Shown in pieces: positions 1 through 12,800 of a DNA stretch of 64,000 nt. Origin of the DNA: Phaseolus vulgaris (lineage: Eukaryota > Streptophyta > Magnoliopsida > Fabales > Fabaceae); NCBI RefSeq assembly GCF_000499845.2, contig NC_023757.2, positions 1,560,720 through 1,624,719 of the forward strand, written 5' to 3'. The notes below the pieces were generated by a model. It worked only from the letters and a program-made list of their open reading frames with translations, made no database searches and was not told the origin of the DNA. The stretch's first letter is position 1; every line of letters begins with the position of its first letter. The position numbers and the translations under genes are program-made.

Positions 1-81
1 CTATGGTTATTTATGTGCATTTCATCAAACACTTATTCTTTAGTGATCTAAAATTACAATTTGAATCATTTTTTTTTTCAG

Positions 82-783
82 AATTGTATGATATCAGTTC
101 GTGAAGCGTTTCCAGGTAAAGCAGTGATAGGTTTCATCACAGCACAAGGGAGGACAGATCCAGAAGATTCAAATGGTTTTGTTTTCAAGAACTGCAAAAT
201 CTTTGGAGTTGGTAAAACTTACTTGGGAAGACCATGGAGAGACTATGCCAGAGTTCTTTTCTACAAAACTATGATGTCTTCCATCGTCCAACCACTAGGT
301 TGGCAGCCATGGAACTCCACTTCCAATGTGTAAGTTCTTCTTCTTCTTCTTCAATCTTTCTTTCTTTGCATTAATCATGGTTTTTCATTGAAAGGTGTTT
401 GAGATTCCACATCGACTAAAGATTAAGACATTTCATAGTATATAAGTGAGTGTAATCTTTACCTTATAAGACAGTTTTATAAGGTTGAGTTACATTTCAT
501 AGCATATAAGTGAATGCAAACTTCATCTTATAAACTGATTTTATAAGGTTGAATTATATTTCATGATATATAAGTGAGTGCAAACCTCATCTTATAAACT
601 GCTTTTTTACATTTATGTAGAGCTAAAGTAACATTCGCAGAGAGTGATAATTTTGGACTTGGTTCGTCCTTGTCAGGGAGAGTGAGTTGGTTGAAGAAAT
701 TGGATCCAGCAACTATCACAAACATGACAAGTATACGGTTCGTGGACACCGAAGGTTGGATCAACGCTCATCAAATCTTGTAA
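82..783 (+). CDS. Pectinesterase (pectin methylesterase), C-terminal part, 5' end outside window
   Basis: The last two exons of a carbohydrate esterase family 8 enzyme, which removes methyl esters from cell-wall homogalacturonan. Exons are 82-329 and 621-783; the donor at 330 (GTAAGT) and the acceptor after TATGTAG restore a valine codon, and the joined frame ends in TAA at 781-783. The family signature YLGRPWRDYARV, containing the catalytic Arg of GRPW, is visible, followed by the usual LGWQPWN and a C-terminal SFVD-like block read here as RFVDTEGWI. The catalytic Gln and Asp residues should lie in exons to the left of position 1. Bases 1-81 are intron ending in a T-rich tract and CAG. The type lacking an N-terminal inhibitor-like PRO region is plausible but cannot be checked. 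The final intron carries a repeat (see 396-610). Confidence 0.93.
396..610 (+). repeat. TRIM-LTR-like dispersed repeat (copy A) with a 64-bp internal triplication
   Basis: Starts TGTTTGAGATTCCACATCGA and continues with the block TATAAGTGAGTG and TTTTATAAGGTTGAGTT. It matches the copies at 36200, 36748 and (antisense) 55797. Inside this copy the stretch beginning ACATTTCATAG is repeated about three times, at 428, 492 and 556, with period 64. It fills most of the last pectinesterase intron. The TGTTGGAG...CCACATCG opening resembles the ends of plant TRIM/SMART elements; that assignment is inference. Confidence 0.6.
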
Positions 784-2268
784 ATTGATTTCAGAAAGGA
801 CCTAAGTGATGATGGATAGGCATGTAGTATTAATTACTAAATGTTTTTTTTAAGAAAAATGATACTTTGACAACTCTGAAATCAATTTACAACTGTGATG
901 TGATGTAATAGAGTATAATTTTAAGATAGTTTAACTTTAGTAAGAAGTGTTGTTTCTTCCTCCAATTGTAATGTGATACAGAGTTATCAATGTATCATAT
1001 ATCATCACTTTTATTTGAATGTTATTCGAATGTGAACTTTTTATTTACTTATTTCAGAATGATATGTTGATAGGAAAATGATGCATTAACAACTCTTAAA
1101 GTTGTATATAACTTTTTAATGTGATGAGTTTATATAATAAAGATTACGTTTGTAATTAAATGAAATTAAAAAATATTAAAATAAGAGTATTGAGGATTGT
1201 ATCATATGATGGTAGATGATTGTTGTTACTTGAGGTGTCAGCCTAATTGATATGTAAGTTACATAGTAATGTCTAACATAAAAAAAAATTATAAAAAAAT
1301 AACATTGAGGATTGTAATGTGATTATATAAAAAAATTGGATTACAATATATCATTACCCATATTATAAAATTTTTCTACATCATATTAATGTGTGATTTT
1401 TCAATATAGATAGAAGAATATACATCATATTTTTCATCTTAGTAATGTATACATGTGGTCAACCTCTCTCAATAAACACAAAATAAGTGATGATTGAAAT
1501 AAAAAAGTAAAATCATGATTTTATAATCTATAGTATGTTACATATTTTTTTTTTATTTACAACTATATATTGGTGGAATTATTATGTGTTTCACCAAAAG
1601 TTTGTGGATGTTTAGTACAAAATAAAAATTAGAAAATATTATTGGGCATGAAAATATATTATTCCGAGAAAATGGGATTTTTTAATAATTATGTCTTTTA
1701 TTTTGAAACTTATTTATATTATTTCAAAACGACAATATTGAAAAAGAAAATTGAATATCCAAAATTGAATATCGAAACTTCGTGATAGATGTTATAAGCA
1801 TGAAATCAGTATATCACATTTAGTGTTTTTCCAATAATACATTAAAAGTTACCAAATGTATCTATAACATTAAACATGATTTCTAGAATATATAATTTTG
1901 TAAAAGGAATAAAATTAATATGGAAAAAGACCTCTAACAAAATTTTAAATAAATATCTTAACCAGAGTGATGCATACAATCATTCTAGAGATTGTAATAT
2001 AAAATCATTTTATTCATACTCTGATTGATTAGGAATTAATTGATTTAATATTTATTTTATATCCAGAGTATTATTATTACTTAAAACTTATTCATTTATT
2101 TTAATGAATTAAAATTATAAAAATAATTCCAAACATAATATTTTGTATGAAAGAAAACTATTGTACTGATAATACGTTACAAAGGATATAATGAATAGAT
2201 TTTTAAAGAAAAAATAATTTTTTATTAAAAAAATAAAATAAATAGAAATCATTTTAGAGATGTCTAAA

Positions 2269-2270
<2 letters not shown>

Positions 2271-2310
<40 letters not shown>
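2271..2310. repeat. (AT)20 microsatellite
   Basis: Uninterrupted AT dinucleotides, immediately followed by AAAATGACGGTTC, a motif like the subterminal palindromes of CACTA elements. Likely length-variable between individuals. Confidence 0.95.
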
Positions 2311-2316
<6 letters not shown>

Positions 2317-2821
2317 ACGGTTCAAAAATTCTGAAATTTTGCTCAAAACTATAAAAATGTCATCGTCTCTCTTATAACGACGGCTATTTACAAACCATCT
2401 TTATAGAGTCGTAGAATTCATATTTTGTACTAATGAAACATCCAATGAAGTGACTTAGACGATATCTCCACTTGAGTGCATCTACCTTCGTTGAGTAAAG
2501 GTATCACACCATAATCTCACTAACTAAGATAAAAACATGTGCTTGAATGTATTTGTTTTCGTTGAGCGAGGGTATCAGACGAAACATTCACTATAGTGAT
2601 TGAGACAATCTTTATGCACTAGAAAATAGACATATAAAAATGAAACTATCTCCTTATGTTCTTCAAAACATATTCTCTTATCATGTCATAAGACTTTTTC
2701 ATTCTTGAACTATAAATGACTATACATTACTTTCACAACTTGATATAAATTGGATGCTTTGATTTAGACAAATAAGGAGAGACTACAATTTCACACGCAA
2801 AAAATGGAGATTTCAGACTCA

Positions 2822-3153
2822 ACATGATCATGAAGAACATCATACACACTACAACTAATGTTACTCATTCTACATGCAACTGGAGAACATTAGACATAAT
2901 TGTAACAAATGTTTTTCAGTTTTTACATGCAACCATAGAACATTAGATACAAATGCACCAAATGTTCTTCAGTTCCTACATGTAACCAGAGAATGTTAGA
3001 AGTAATATCAACAGGTTTTTTTTAGCTTCTATACATGCAATTGGAGAACATCAGAATCAAATGCAACAAATTTTTTCAAGTTTAGCTGACGACTTATCCT
3101 TACATGCAACCCAAACACTTCAAACTCAACGTGCAACAAAGGTTCATGCTACT
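2822..3153 (+). repeat. Degenerate tandem repeat, about 53-bp unit
   Basis: Units begin with CATGCAACYRGAGAACATTAG-like sequence at 2873, 2926, 2979, 3034 and 3103; a more diverged unit starts at about 2822. Each contains an AACAAATGTTYTTCAG-like second half. Spacing is 53, 53, 55 and 69 bases. No ORF runs through the array. Confidence 0.8.
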
Positions 3154-4852
3154 AAAATCTTCACAAATGAACATGCTCTATTCCAAATTTATTAACTATG
3201 ATAATCTAAAATAGTTTTCCTTACTTGAAACTTCTCTTTTTTCCAAGAAGCTTCTAACTCGAATAAGAAATCACTACAAGAGAAATAATTTATGAGGTGC
3301 AATCGGATAGTAAAAAAGACTATATTTAAATGGATAAAGGTATAGAAAGAATATAGAAAAATCTTAAAAAACTAAATACATGTTTATGAAAAGATGGGAA
3401 TGAGATATTACATAATGAATTTTAGATTGTAAAAAAATATTTATATTTATATATTTTTAAATATTAAAAAAGTAACATAACAATGTTACCATAAATTTTA
3501 ATTATATCACATTAAATAACTTTTCTTGAAAGGAAATTAAATAACTTAATCAACATAGAAACATATTATATTATACATGTATAATTATTTTTGCATTAAA
3601 ATTTCAATTTAAAAAGGTTAGAATTTACATTCTCTGTTTGGTGAAAAACTTGAGTAAAAAACATTATGGGAAACCATAGTTTCCTTGAAATGTTATGTTT
3701 TTAAAAGCATAAACTAAACATAGGAAAATAACATTTCCAATTTCAAATTTCCAAAAAAGACTAAAAACTTTCCTTGTAACAAGCTTTCTTAAGGAAATAA
3801 AAGAGTTTCACTAATACTAATTTTTCCTTTATTTGTAGACTAGATCAAAACTTTAATACACCATTTTTAACAATTCAAATCCAATTTCTTTAGCATTGAA
3901 GAGAGAATCAAAATAAGAAGAAAAAGAGGGAGAAAATGTTACCATTAAAAATTGCCAAAAAACATGGTGGAGAACAGAAAATCATCATCCTCGAAGAATG
4001 TTATAGTTGAATTTGAAAAAACTAACTTCTAAATCAATTTTTAATTGATAAATTTTGAAATGATAAAGTAACTTATTTAATCATGAATATTTTAGTAGAA
4101 TTAATTAATGAATTAGTTAATAAATATAAAATAACATACACCCAATTATAAAAAAATTACAATCCTCATAAATATTATAATATTATAAATATAAGTTCAC
4201 ATAAAACAATAATCCATTTCAATATTATAAGTATTTAGAAGAACTAAAATTATAAAATTATATAAAAAAAACATATTTAACTCTTATACAATTATAACTT
4301 TTCATTTTCTAAGCATTATAAATTAAAATTAACCTGAAAATATAATCACTACATACAAAGCAATACTTCAATAGTATTAAAAAAAAAAACAATTCCACTA
4401 CAATTTAACTACATAACTACAAGATCAAAATAATAATTTCCATAACATTTCAACAGAATAAAAATAATGGAAACAAATCTCGTGACATATTTTTTTAATC
4501 TTCTCTCCAAATCTCTTAACTATGATTTTTCTTTTTTCCTTCTTTCTCGTTTATAGAAGTTCAACGTTTGTTATAATAGTGAATCATTGGTTTTCTTTGT
4601 ATCAATCAACTAATTAAAGTAATTTTGATTGAAAGAGAAAAATATACTGATAAACCATTAATCAAAAATTGAAATCATGAATCCATTTAAATTTGTTTAA
4701 TAAACTAAATTACAGTTACTGTGTAACGAACAAAACATCAGTTTCTTTTGTTTCCGTTTCGCAACCTCGTTCACACAAAACAAGAATAACAATAAATATA
4801 AATTGATTTGAAGATAAATGAGAAAAAGAAATATGAGTGTTAAAATTGGAAC

Positions 4853-5270
4853 CTATGTAGCATAGATACGGATACAGGTACTGACATAGAGATATATAAT
4901 ATCTAAAATGTAGGACACAAGACACGGATTTATAAATTATATAATTTTGAATTATATAAATTGAAAATAAATAATATTTATGTGTAAAAGTATATTTCAA
5001 ATTCTTTTGAGAGCAGGATGATATTTTTCATGACTGATTCAAAAGAATTTGTTCCCCTTATTTTTATAAATCATAATACAAATTTATACAAAAAAAAATG
5101 AGTTTTTAAAAATTATTGTATTTATACATTTTAAAATTGTGATAGAACAGTGGTAGAATTTTTCAAAAATCCAACAAATATTTTTTGAATTGAATACTTA
5201 ACCGATAAGTGTCCTACAAGTGTCGACACCTATACGTATGTCCGATACGTCATTTAAAAAAAGTGTGTAA
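4853..5270 (+). repeat. Dispersed repeat family, copy 1 (GATACGGATACAGGT ... GTCCGATACGTCATTTA)
   Basis: Begins CTATGTAGCATAGATACGGA and ends GTCCGATACGTCATTTAAAA. The reverse complement of the same layout, including the middle block with TCATGACTGATTCAAAAG, occurs at 39101-39553, and a right-half copy lies at 43985-44150. Probably a non-autonomous element; no terminal motif assigns it to a class. Confidence 0.7.
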
Positions 5271-5937
5271 GACTCTGGTAACCATTTGAGTTGATGCAAG
5301 GGCGGAAGAATATAAATTATAATAAAAAATATTGAAAAAAAAACATTTATGAAAAAAAGAAAAGTTGGTGGCTCTAGGATATGTTTGTTGGAGAAAATGG
5401 ATTAAAATTAAAAACCGTATTTAAAATTCCAACTCACGAAACACCAACCCACCAAAAAAACACGCTCTACTTAACTCATCCTAAACTATTTACTACACCT
5501 CAACGTGAAGGCGTTACCTACAAAAACACCGATTCGAGGAAACTGGGTCCCACACGCATGTTCATTCATTCGTGTTCTTCTTCATGTTCATGGTATGTTC
5601 TGTTCTCTGTCACACACCTTAAACTCTTCTTTCTCTTCTTTCTTCTTATTCGCTCTTTCTTCCACCCTTCATTTATATTCCAATTCTTTCCCACCCCGAA
5701 TCTTTTTTCCAGCTTTTTGTCACATTCTAAACCAAAATTCCCTTTCTTTCCTTTCGGGGTATCTTTTTATCGAGTGCACAATGCTGTGTGAGTGACTGTG
5801 ATCACAGAGAATAGAGAGAAAGAAAAAAAAGATCGTTTTTTTTCTTCTGGGTTTTTCTCCCTTTTGTTGTCTCTCCATTGCTGCGAATCTTCGCCACCCT
5901 CTTGCGCTTTCTGTGAGAGTGTGCCAGGTTTTGGAGG

Positions 5938-6037
5938 ACAGTCCAAGAACGTGATTCTGGGTGGGTGCAGCGTCGAGGTTTTTGAGAAACAGTCCAAGAA
6001 CGTGATTCTGGTGGGTGCAGCATCAAGGTTTTTGGAG
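5938..6037 (+). repeat. 51-bp tandem duplication in the leader of the TMK-type gene
   Basis: ACAGTCCAAGAACGTGATTC is present at 5938 and again at 5989, and both copies continue through GTGGGTGCAGC and AGGTTTTTG. The second copy lacks one G and has a few substitutions. It ends about 110 bases before the chosen start codon and so probably lies in the 5' UTR. Confidence 0.9.
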
Positions 6038-6149
6038 TGATCACAACGCGAAATCACGGTAACGTCTACATTTTTTGAGTCATCGTCGCCATTTTTGTCT
6101 GCGATTTCCCGTGACGTTGAGAATCGCGTGGGAATCGCATCGTGATCAT

Positions 6150-9100
6150 ATGGGTTTTGTTTCTTGGGTTGTTGGGTTGTTGTTTTTTGTGGGGTTTGAG
6201 TGTGCGTGGTGTCAAGATGATGTTGTGATGAACATGTTGAAGAAGGCCGTCAAAGAATCGGATGGTCTTCAATGGAATGACCCGGATGTGTGTAAATGGA
6301 AGCACGTTCAGTGCAGCGCCATGAAGAGGGTCACTGCAATTCAAATTGGGGGACAGAGTTTGCAGGGTTCTCTGCCAAAGGAACTGGGGCAGCTCTCGGA
6401 GTTGACACGGTTTGAGTGCATGAGCAATAACTTCACTGGGCCATTTCCTAACATGCCAAAGTCCCTTGAGGTTCTGCTCATCCACAACAACAATTTCCAA
6501 TCCTTTCCGGGTGATTTCTTCACCGGCATGACCAATTTGCAGTCTGTGAGCATTGGCTACAACCCTTTTTCACAGTGGGGGATTCCTGATAGCCTCAAGG
6601 AATGTGTGGCTCTCAGGAGTTTCTCTGCAATCAATGCTGGCTTTGTGGGGAAAATCCCTGATTTTTTTGGTAAAGATGGTCCCTTCCCAGGTTTGGTTTC
6701 TCTTGCCTTGAGTTTTAATTCTCTTGAAGGAGGGTTGCCTGCAACCCTTTCTGGGAGTTCTGTGGAGACACTATGGTTGAATGGTCAGAAAAGTAGTAGT
6801 AAACTCAATGGTACCCTTGATGTGCTAAAGAGCATGACATATTTGAAACAAATTTGGGTGCATGGTAACTCGTTCACAGGTCCTATACCGGACTTGTCAA
6901 AACATGATCAACTATATGATGTGAGCTTTAGGGATAACCAGTTAACTGGGGTTGTTCCACCCTCTCTTACTGCTCTTCCTGCACTTAAAGTAGTGAATTT
7001 GACCAATAACTTACTTCAAGGCTCTCCTCCCTTGTTCAGAAATGGAGTGCAGGTTGATAATGATTTAGAGAAGGGGATCAATAGTTTTTGCACAATGGAG
7101 GCTGGTAAGCCATGCAGTCCTCTTGTGGATGCTTTACTTTCTGTTGTTGAACCTTTTGGATATCCTCTAAGACTTGCTGAAAGTTGGAAGGGGAATGACC
7201 CTTGTGGTCAAAGATGGTTGGGGATTGTTTGTGCAAATGGTAACGTTTCCGTCATTAACTTGCAGAACATGAATCTCTCTGGCAACATTTCTCCCAGTTT
7301 TGCTTTGCTTACATCTGTGACAAAGTTGCTTCTTGGAGGCAATAGCCTCACTGGTACCATACCAAGTCAACTCACCAGCATGCCTCTTTTGGTAGAATTG
7401 GATGTCTCCAACAATCAATTGCTCGGAAAGGTGCCGTCTTTTCGTGGGGGTGTAGCTGTTAAAACTGATGGGAATCCTGATATTGGAAAGGATAAACCTC
7501 AAGCCCCACCAGACTCCAGTTCTCCGGGTAAATCTGGAGGTCAAGTTACGAAAAATAATACTGGAGCAATTGTTGGCACTGTGTTGGGAGGTGTCAGTTT
7601 ACTTGGTTTAGGGGCTTTCATATTTCTTATGTATAGTAGAAAACGTAAGCGCGCAGGCAAAGTTCAAAGTCCTAGTGCAATAGTGATACATCCTCGTTAT
7701 TCTGGAGATGGAAATGGTCTGAAGATAAGTGTTGCAGATGCTGGTGTTAGTGGTGGTGGAGGTGGTGGTGGAGGAGGAATTAGTGCTCTCAGTCCAGCTA
7801 GTAGTATTCAACATGTGGAGGCTGGTAGTATGGTCATTTCAATCCAAGTTTTGAGACAAGTTACAAACAATTTCAGTCAGGGAAATATATTGGGGAGAGG
7901 TGGTTTTGGCACTGTATACAAAGGGGAATTGTACGATGGAACAAAAATTGCAGTGAAAAGGATGGAATCTGGAATGATGGGTGAGAAGGGGCTGGGAGAG
8001 TTTGAGTCTGAAATTGCAGTACTTACTAAGGTTCGACACAGACATCTGGTTGCACTAGAAGGCCACTGCTTGGATGGACATGAGAAGCTTCTTGTGTATG
8101 AATACATGCCTCAGGGTCCTCTCAGTAAACATTTATTTGACTGGAAAGAAGAAGGGATACAACCACTGGATTGGAAGAGAAGGCTCTCCATTGCCTTGGA
8201 TGTTGCTAGAGGTGTTGAATATCTTCACGGTTTGGCCCAACAAATTTTTATCCATAGGGATCTAAAACCATCAAACATCTTGCTTGGGGATGATATGCGG
8301 GCCAAAGTCTCAGACTTTGGATTGGTTCGGCTTGCCCCAGAAGGACAGACCTCATTTGAAACTAGGCTTGCTGGTACTTTTGGATATTTGGCTCCAGAGT
8401 ATGCAGGTACAAATTTAAATTGCTTTTGAAAATTTTGTTTTCATACAGTTAACACATCTGAAAAAAATTTAGGGGAGAACTATTTGTTCTGCTTGTCATA
8501 TGTGAAATTTTCTTATCCAGCATTGTCATATACTTTAAGAATGGATGATGAATCTGCAACATGTAGGCACTTATTGTGCTATAGGTTTCTACTGTAGTGT
8601 CTCTCATATGAACCCCTGGAGTTAATGAATAAGCTATGGAGGAAAAGATTGATTGCAAAAGTCTAACTACTATGACTTTTTTCTCAAGTTTTGTCTGGAA
8701 ACAACTGCATTGAGAATGATGACATTGTTTATTAAATGTTAGCATATGAAGACAACAAAAAGACTTAAAATTCTTTTGTTTATTTTTTCTGTGTGCTTTC
8801 TAAAAACCATTGAAATATTTTGTTTGATTTGCAATCCTATACAGCCTAATCACATTGTGTTTTTTTTTCTTCAACAATGATCATTAGAATGTGTATTCTT
8901 CATGGTGTTAGCGGCACATATAGAAAGAGGAACATGATTTGTTTGTGTATTCTTTCATCCTTGTATTAGTTATTGTACTTTTAAATTAGTGAATTATTCC
9001 ATAAACTCTAGAACAAATATATGAATTTGGTTGTTTTCCAACTCTGATCATTAAGAACGTTACTAGATATTAAGTTTTAGTATTAGAAAAGACTAAATTC

Positions 9101-9866
9101 ACAGACTTTTTAAAATTGGTATGACAAAAAGTACATATTCTTAAAGCATTATTTTCCCTTTACAGATTACAATGTCTGTGCCATGCTTTATCTACAACTG
9201 TGTACATTATTGCTTCATATTAATAGGCCAATTACACTGTTTTTTAGAATCTGTAGTTCATGACATTATATCAGAGGTAGTTTTTCCTCCTTTTTGTCCA
9301 ATTCCTTGCTAACTAAAATGGTATCACTGGCAGTGACTGGACGAGTTACAACAAAGGTTGATGTTTACAGCTATGGAGTGATTCTGATGGAGATGCTAAC
9401 AGGAAGGAGAGCAATTGACAACAGCCAACCAGAAGAGAATGTCCACCTTGTTACATGGTTCAGGAGGATGCTACTGAACAAGGACTCTTTTGGCAAGATT
9501 GTTGACCCCATAATGTGTGTTGATGAGGAGGCCTTGCCCAGTTGCAGGACTGTGGCTGAGTTGGCTGGTCACTGTTGTGCAAGAGAACCTCACCAGCGTC
9601 CAGACATGAGCCATGTGGTGAATGTCCTAGCCCCTCTTGTGGAGATTTGGAAGCCTTCTGAGACAGATGATGAAGATGTTTATGGCATTGACTTGGATAT
9701 GACATTGCCACAAGCACTCAGTAAGTGGCAGGCTCTTGGAGGAAGGAACACCTTTGATGGATCAACCTCTTCATCAATGCTTACCAGTGGAGAAAATACA
9801 CAGTCTAGCATACCAACTAGGCCATTTGGATTTGCTAATTCTTTTAATTCCTCTGATGGAAGATGA
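6150..9866 (+). CDS. TMK-type leucine-rich repeat receptor-like kinase
   Basis: Plasma-membrane receptor kinase of the TMK (LRR IX) group, whose known members act in auxin-linked growth and brassinosteroid-associated signalling. Exons 6150-8406 and 9334-9866 give 929 residues, the usual family length. The start is the ATG that opens a clean signal peptide ([20 protein letters not shown]); the same frame is open upstream, but only from a TTG at 6075. Two LRR blocks are separated by a non-LRR island with Cys pairs ([26 protein letters not shown]). A transmembrane segment is at about 471-495, then a basic stop-transfer and a Gly run at about 535-545. The kinase has GRGGFG (about 582), [14 protein letters not shown] (about 702), DFG (722) and APE (about 748), so it is RD-type and looks catalytic. 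The single intron falls just after APEYA; the splice restores [16 protein letters not shown]. The C-terminal tail is Ser-rich. Which TMK paralogue it matches cannot be decided here. Confidence 0.95.
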
Positions 9867-12800
9867 AGTTTGGTTTACATTTACAATACTGCTTCTGTCT
9901 ATTTTCTTTTGCTTCTTCCCCAAACTTTGGAACTCTTTATAGGGTTGGTTTATACTTTATAGTGTCTATAGTTGGGCTTATACTACACCTTGTACTCCTT
10001 AAACTTTCATGGTCTTTGGTTGGCTTTTGGATTTTTAAATTTAGTGGTATATTGGATGCAAGAAACCAGAGATGCTGAACAAGTTTCAGTTCAACTTGTG
10101 TTTTCTTTCTTTTAGACTTCATTGCAGTGAGCATGAGAAACAGGATTTGGTTATGCTTTTCATGATCAACTATGCTATTAGATGATGTAAATTATTACTC
10201 AAAGTGTAAATTATGAAAGCGACTAAAACTTTCAGGTGTTCATTTTTTACTCAAATGATTTGGTGTTTAGAATGGATCAAGAATGGGGAAGGGATTTGAA
10301 CTGTTTAGAATTTGGAAAATTTTGGTGAATGTTTTTGAAAAGTTTGAAAATTTTAGATTTTGAGTGAAATATGATGATTTGATTAGTGGATTTCGAGCCA
10401 AGAATAAATGGTTTCAGTGTTTCAATTTGTGGGCATTCTGAATACAAAACGACAATTCTTGAAGTTTTAAGTAAAAAATTGGAAAGCAAAATTTGAATAA
10501 AAATTACTAAGGATCAAAATTGAACATTAAGCTCGATAGAAAGGATATTGATTCCTCATTGACATGTAGCCTTAAGTTTTATTCCATTACAACACTACTT
10601 TTCTTCAATTTTTAAATCACAAATGTATATAAAGATTGGTTAAAATTAATTTATCTCTACACTACTTTGCTCAAGAAAAAAAATATATGAAAGAAGTTGA
10701 GTTTGAAATACATTGTTTGAAGGATCTTAGAAGAAGAAATATAATTTAATTTGAAATCTCAATTTTCATTTTCTATAATGATTGAAGTATATGTCAAGTT
10801 AACAAGATTTGTAGAGAAAATTTTGGAATTTTTAGACGTATTCGTTGTAGTCAACTCTTCCACAAATCAAGACCAAAGTAATTCAACTGAAGCAATAATT
10901 TAATATGGAGGACTTATCCAAAGGACTACCATGACAAAAAGTTCAAATAGTTATGGTCTAACATACACATGTGTCAATCCTAAAATGTCTCACATAATTG
11001 TTCTTTCAATAAATTATTTCAAAACATATAAAAATATTACAGAATGGAAACCGAATACAAGTTACAAAAATAAACTATAGACGTCCAACTAGAGTTGTGA
11101 ATACAAAAACTTGTACACAACACATTACAAATACAAAATGATGGTAACGTCCAACAAATGGTTAATGTTAGAAAAGTCAAGTTCTTAATCTAAGTGTACA
11201 ACATAATATTCAACAGCAAAGAAAAACTGCTTCTACCAGAAAAAGAAAATATATAATTACATATACAAAACGACGTAACTATAAAACATCACAAAATTAA
11301 GCTAAAACACACGTAATATACAATCACATATACCTTATTAGCAAATACAAGTTTAAGTCTATATAGGTTTACTAAAATTAAAAAGAAAAGAGTTCATCTC
11401 TCAACTAACTTTTTGGCTTCAAAATTATTTTTCACGTTATGTACTTTTAAGAGAAAGAAAAATTAACAAAGTTTGTAAATGAATGTAGTGTAAAATATGA
11501 AACTATATAAAACCATAATTTCAATTTAGGCATCTTTGTTTTTTTCGAAGTTTGATTTTTTTTTAATATACTTAAGTTAGTCCTATTAATATGAACTTTA
11601 GAGTTATGGTTTTTTTTTTCCTATTTGTTTTCCTTGAACAAAGTTACTCTATTTGTGTTAGATGAAGTTTATCAAAGTATGATATGATAAAAAAAAACAA
11701 ATAAATAATGATGAATGAAACATGTGATGCGATAACAAATTATACAAATAACATTTTATTTAATTGATTGAAACACTACAATTAGATCATACTGGCATCT
11801 AAATAGTTTTAAAAAGCTTAACTAATATTACTTGAGAATTGAAAGAAGAAAAATGTTTAGACTTACTTCATTAGTAATAAACTTTCATTCCTAAACCTTT
11901 TTATTAGCTTATTTTTTTTAAAGAAATGTTAATTATTAAATGACATAAAATAATTAAAATTTATCAATTTATTCAATTTTACGTATACTTTAAAAATTCT
12001 CTAAATCAACATTTGTTTCTTTATAATTATTTTCAAATCTTTACCCATAGTAATGATCATTATTAGAACAAACTAAAATAAATAAATAAAAGTTAGAAAC
12101 ATACTTTAGAGAATCATGATTTAGAAGAAGAGGCAAAAGGTATTGAATGAATATTTTAGTATATTAAGATTTTTTTTAGTGTGACCACTTCACCTTAAGA
12201 TCTTTTGATTTCTTGAAAACACAATAGAAGATGTTTTTTTATTCTTCTGATAAAAGTGTATATTTTGCATCTGAAACCATCTATAATTGGATAGAATATT
12301 ATCTTAAACTTGACATAAAACTTGATAGGGAAAGAAAATAATTTATTTTTTTTGACATGTTTTAAAAGTAAAGGAACAACTCCAAGAACAACATTAAAAA
12401 AAATAGAAGAGGTAACTCTTCATGATGGTATATAATTAAGAATCATTTATATATGTTGATTCTTTTAAGGGAATTGACTAGAATTCTACACCAATGAAAC
12501 TTTGAATCAAATAAAAAAAAACCTTAATGTCATGGATTTATAGGTTTTTTTTCTTCATATATTACTCATTTTTCTCATTTTTACTCAATGTAGTACTTAA
12601 ATTTACATTTGGATTCTTAATAATCTCCTCTTCAAGTAAGAGTTTAATCCACTTTTTGTTATTGTAGTTCGTTCGAGCGGAATAATTTCTAACCACCCTA
12701 ACTTATATCACATTATTGTTCACATAACCGGATCAACTTGTTTAAAACTTCCGTCGTTAAGACTACTCATATAAATTAGTCATCAAAATAAATCATCGAT

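Larger units (their letters stand above)
784..5937. other. AT-rich intergenic region between pectinesterase and TMK-type kinase
   Basis: No coding exon recognised on either strand. Holds an (AT)20 tract (2271-2310), a degenerate 53-bp tandem repeat (2822-3153), CACTA-like fragments (GACGGTT/AACGACGG motifs at about 2315-2400; CACTACAAGAGAAA at about 3273) and one copy of a dispersed repeat (4853-5270). From about 5400 the DNA becomes CT-rich (long TTCTTC/CTTTC tracts), as expected of the promoter and leader of the kinase gene that follows. A 4-codon ORF (MLCE) at 5781-5795 would be a uORF if transcription starts upstream of it. Confidence 0.6.

Noticed and set aside
3273..3290. CACTACAAGAGAAATAATT as another complete MITE
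   Set aside because: Only one end is seen; no matching inverted end or TAA duplication nearby, so it is mentioned only as a fragment.
5381..5795. Two overlapping ORFs of 96-136 codons before the TMK-type gene
   Set aside because: Phe/Ser/Leu-rich products of a pyrimidine-rich leader; no domain features.
6075..6149. N-terminal extension of the TMK-type kinase from an upstream start
   Set aside because: The frame opens only at a TTG; the ATG at 6150 begins a proper signal peptide and gives family-typical length.
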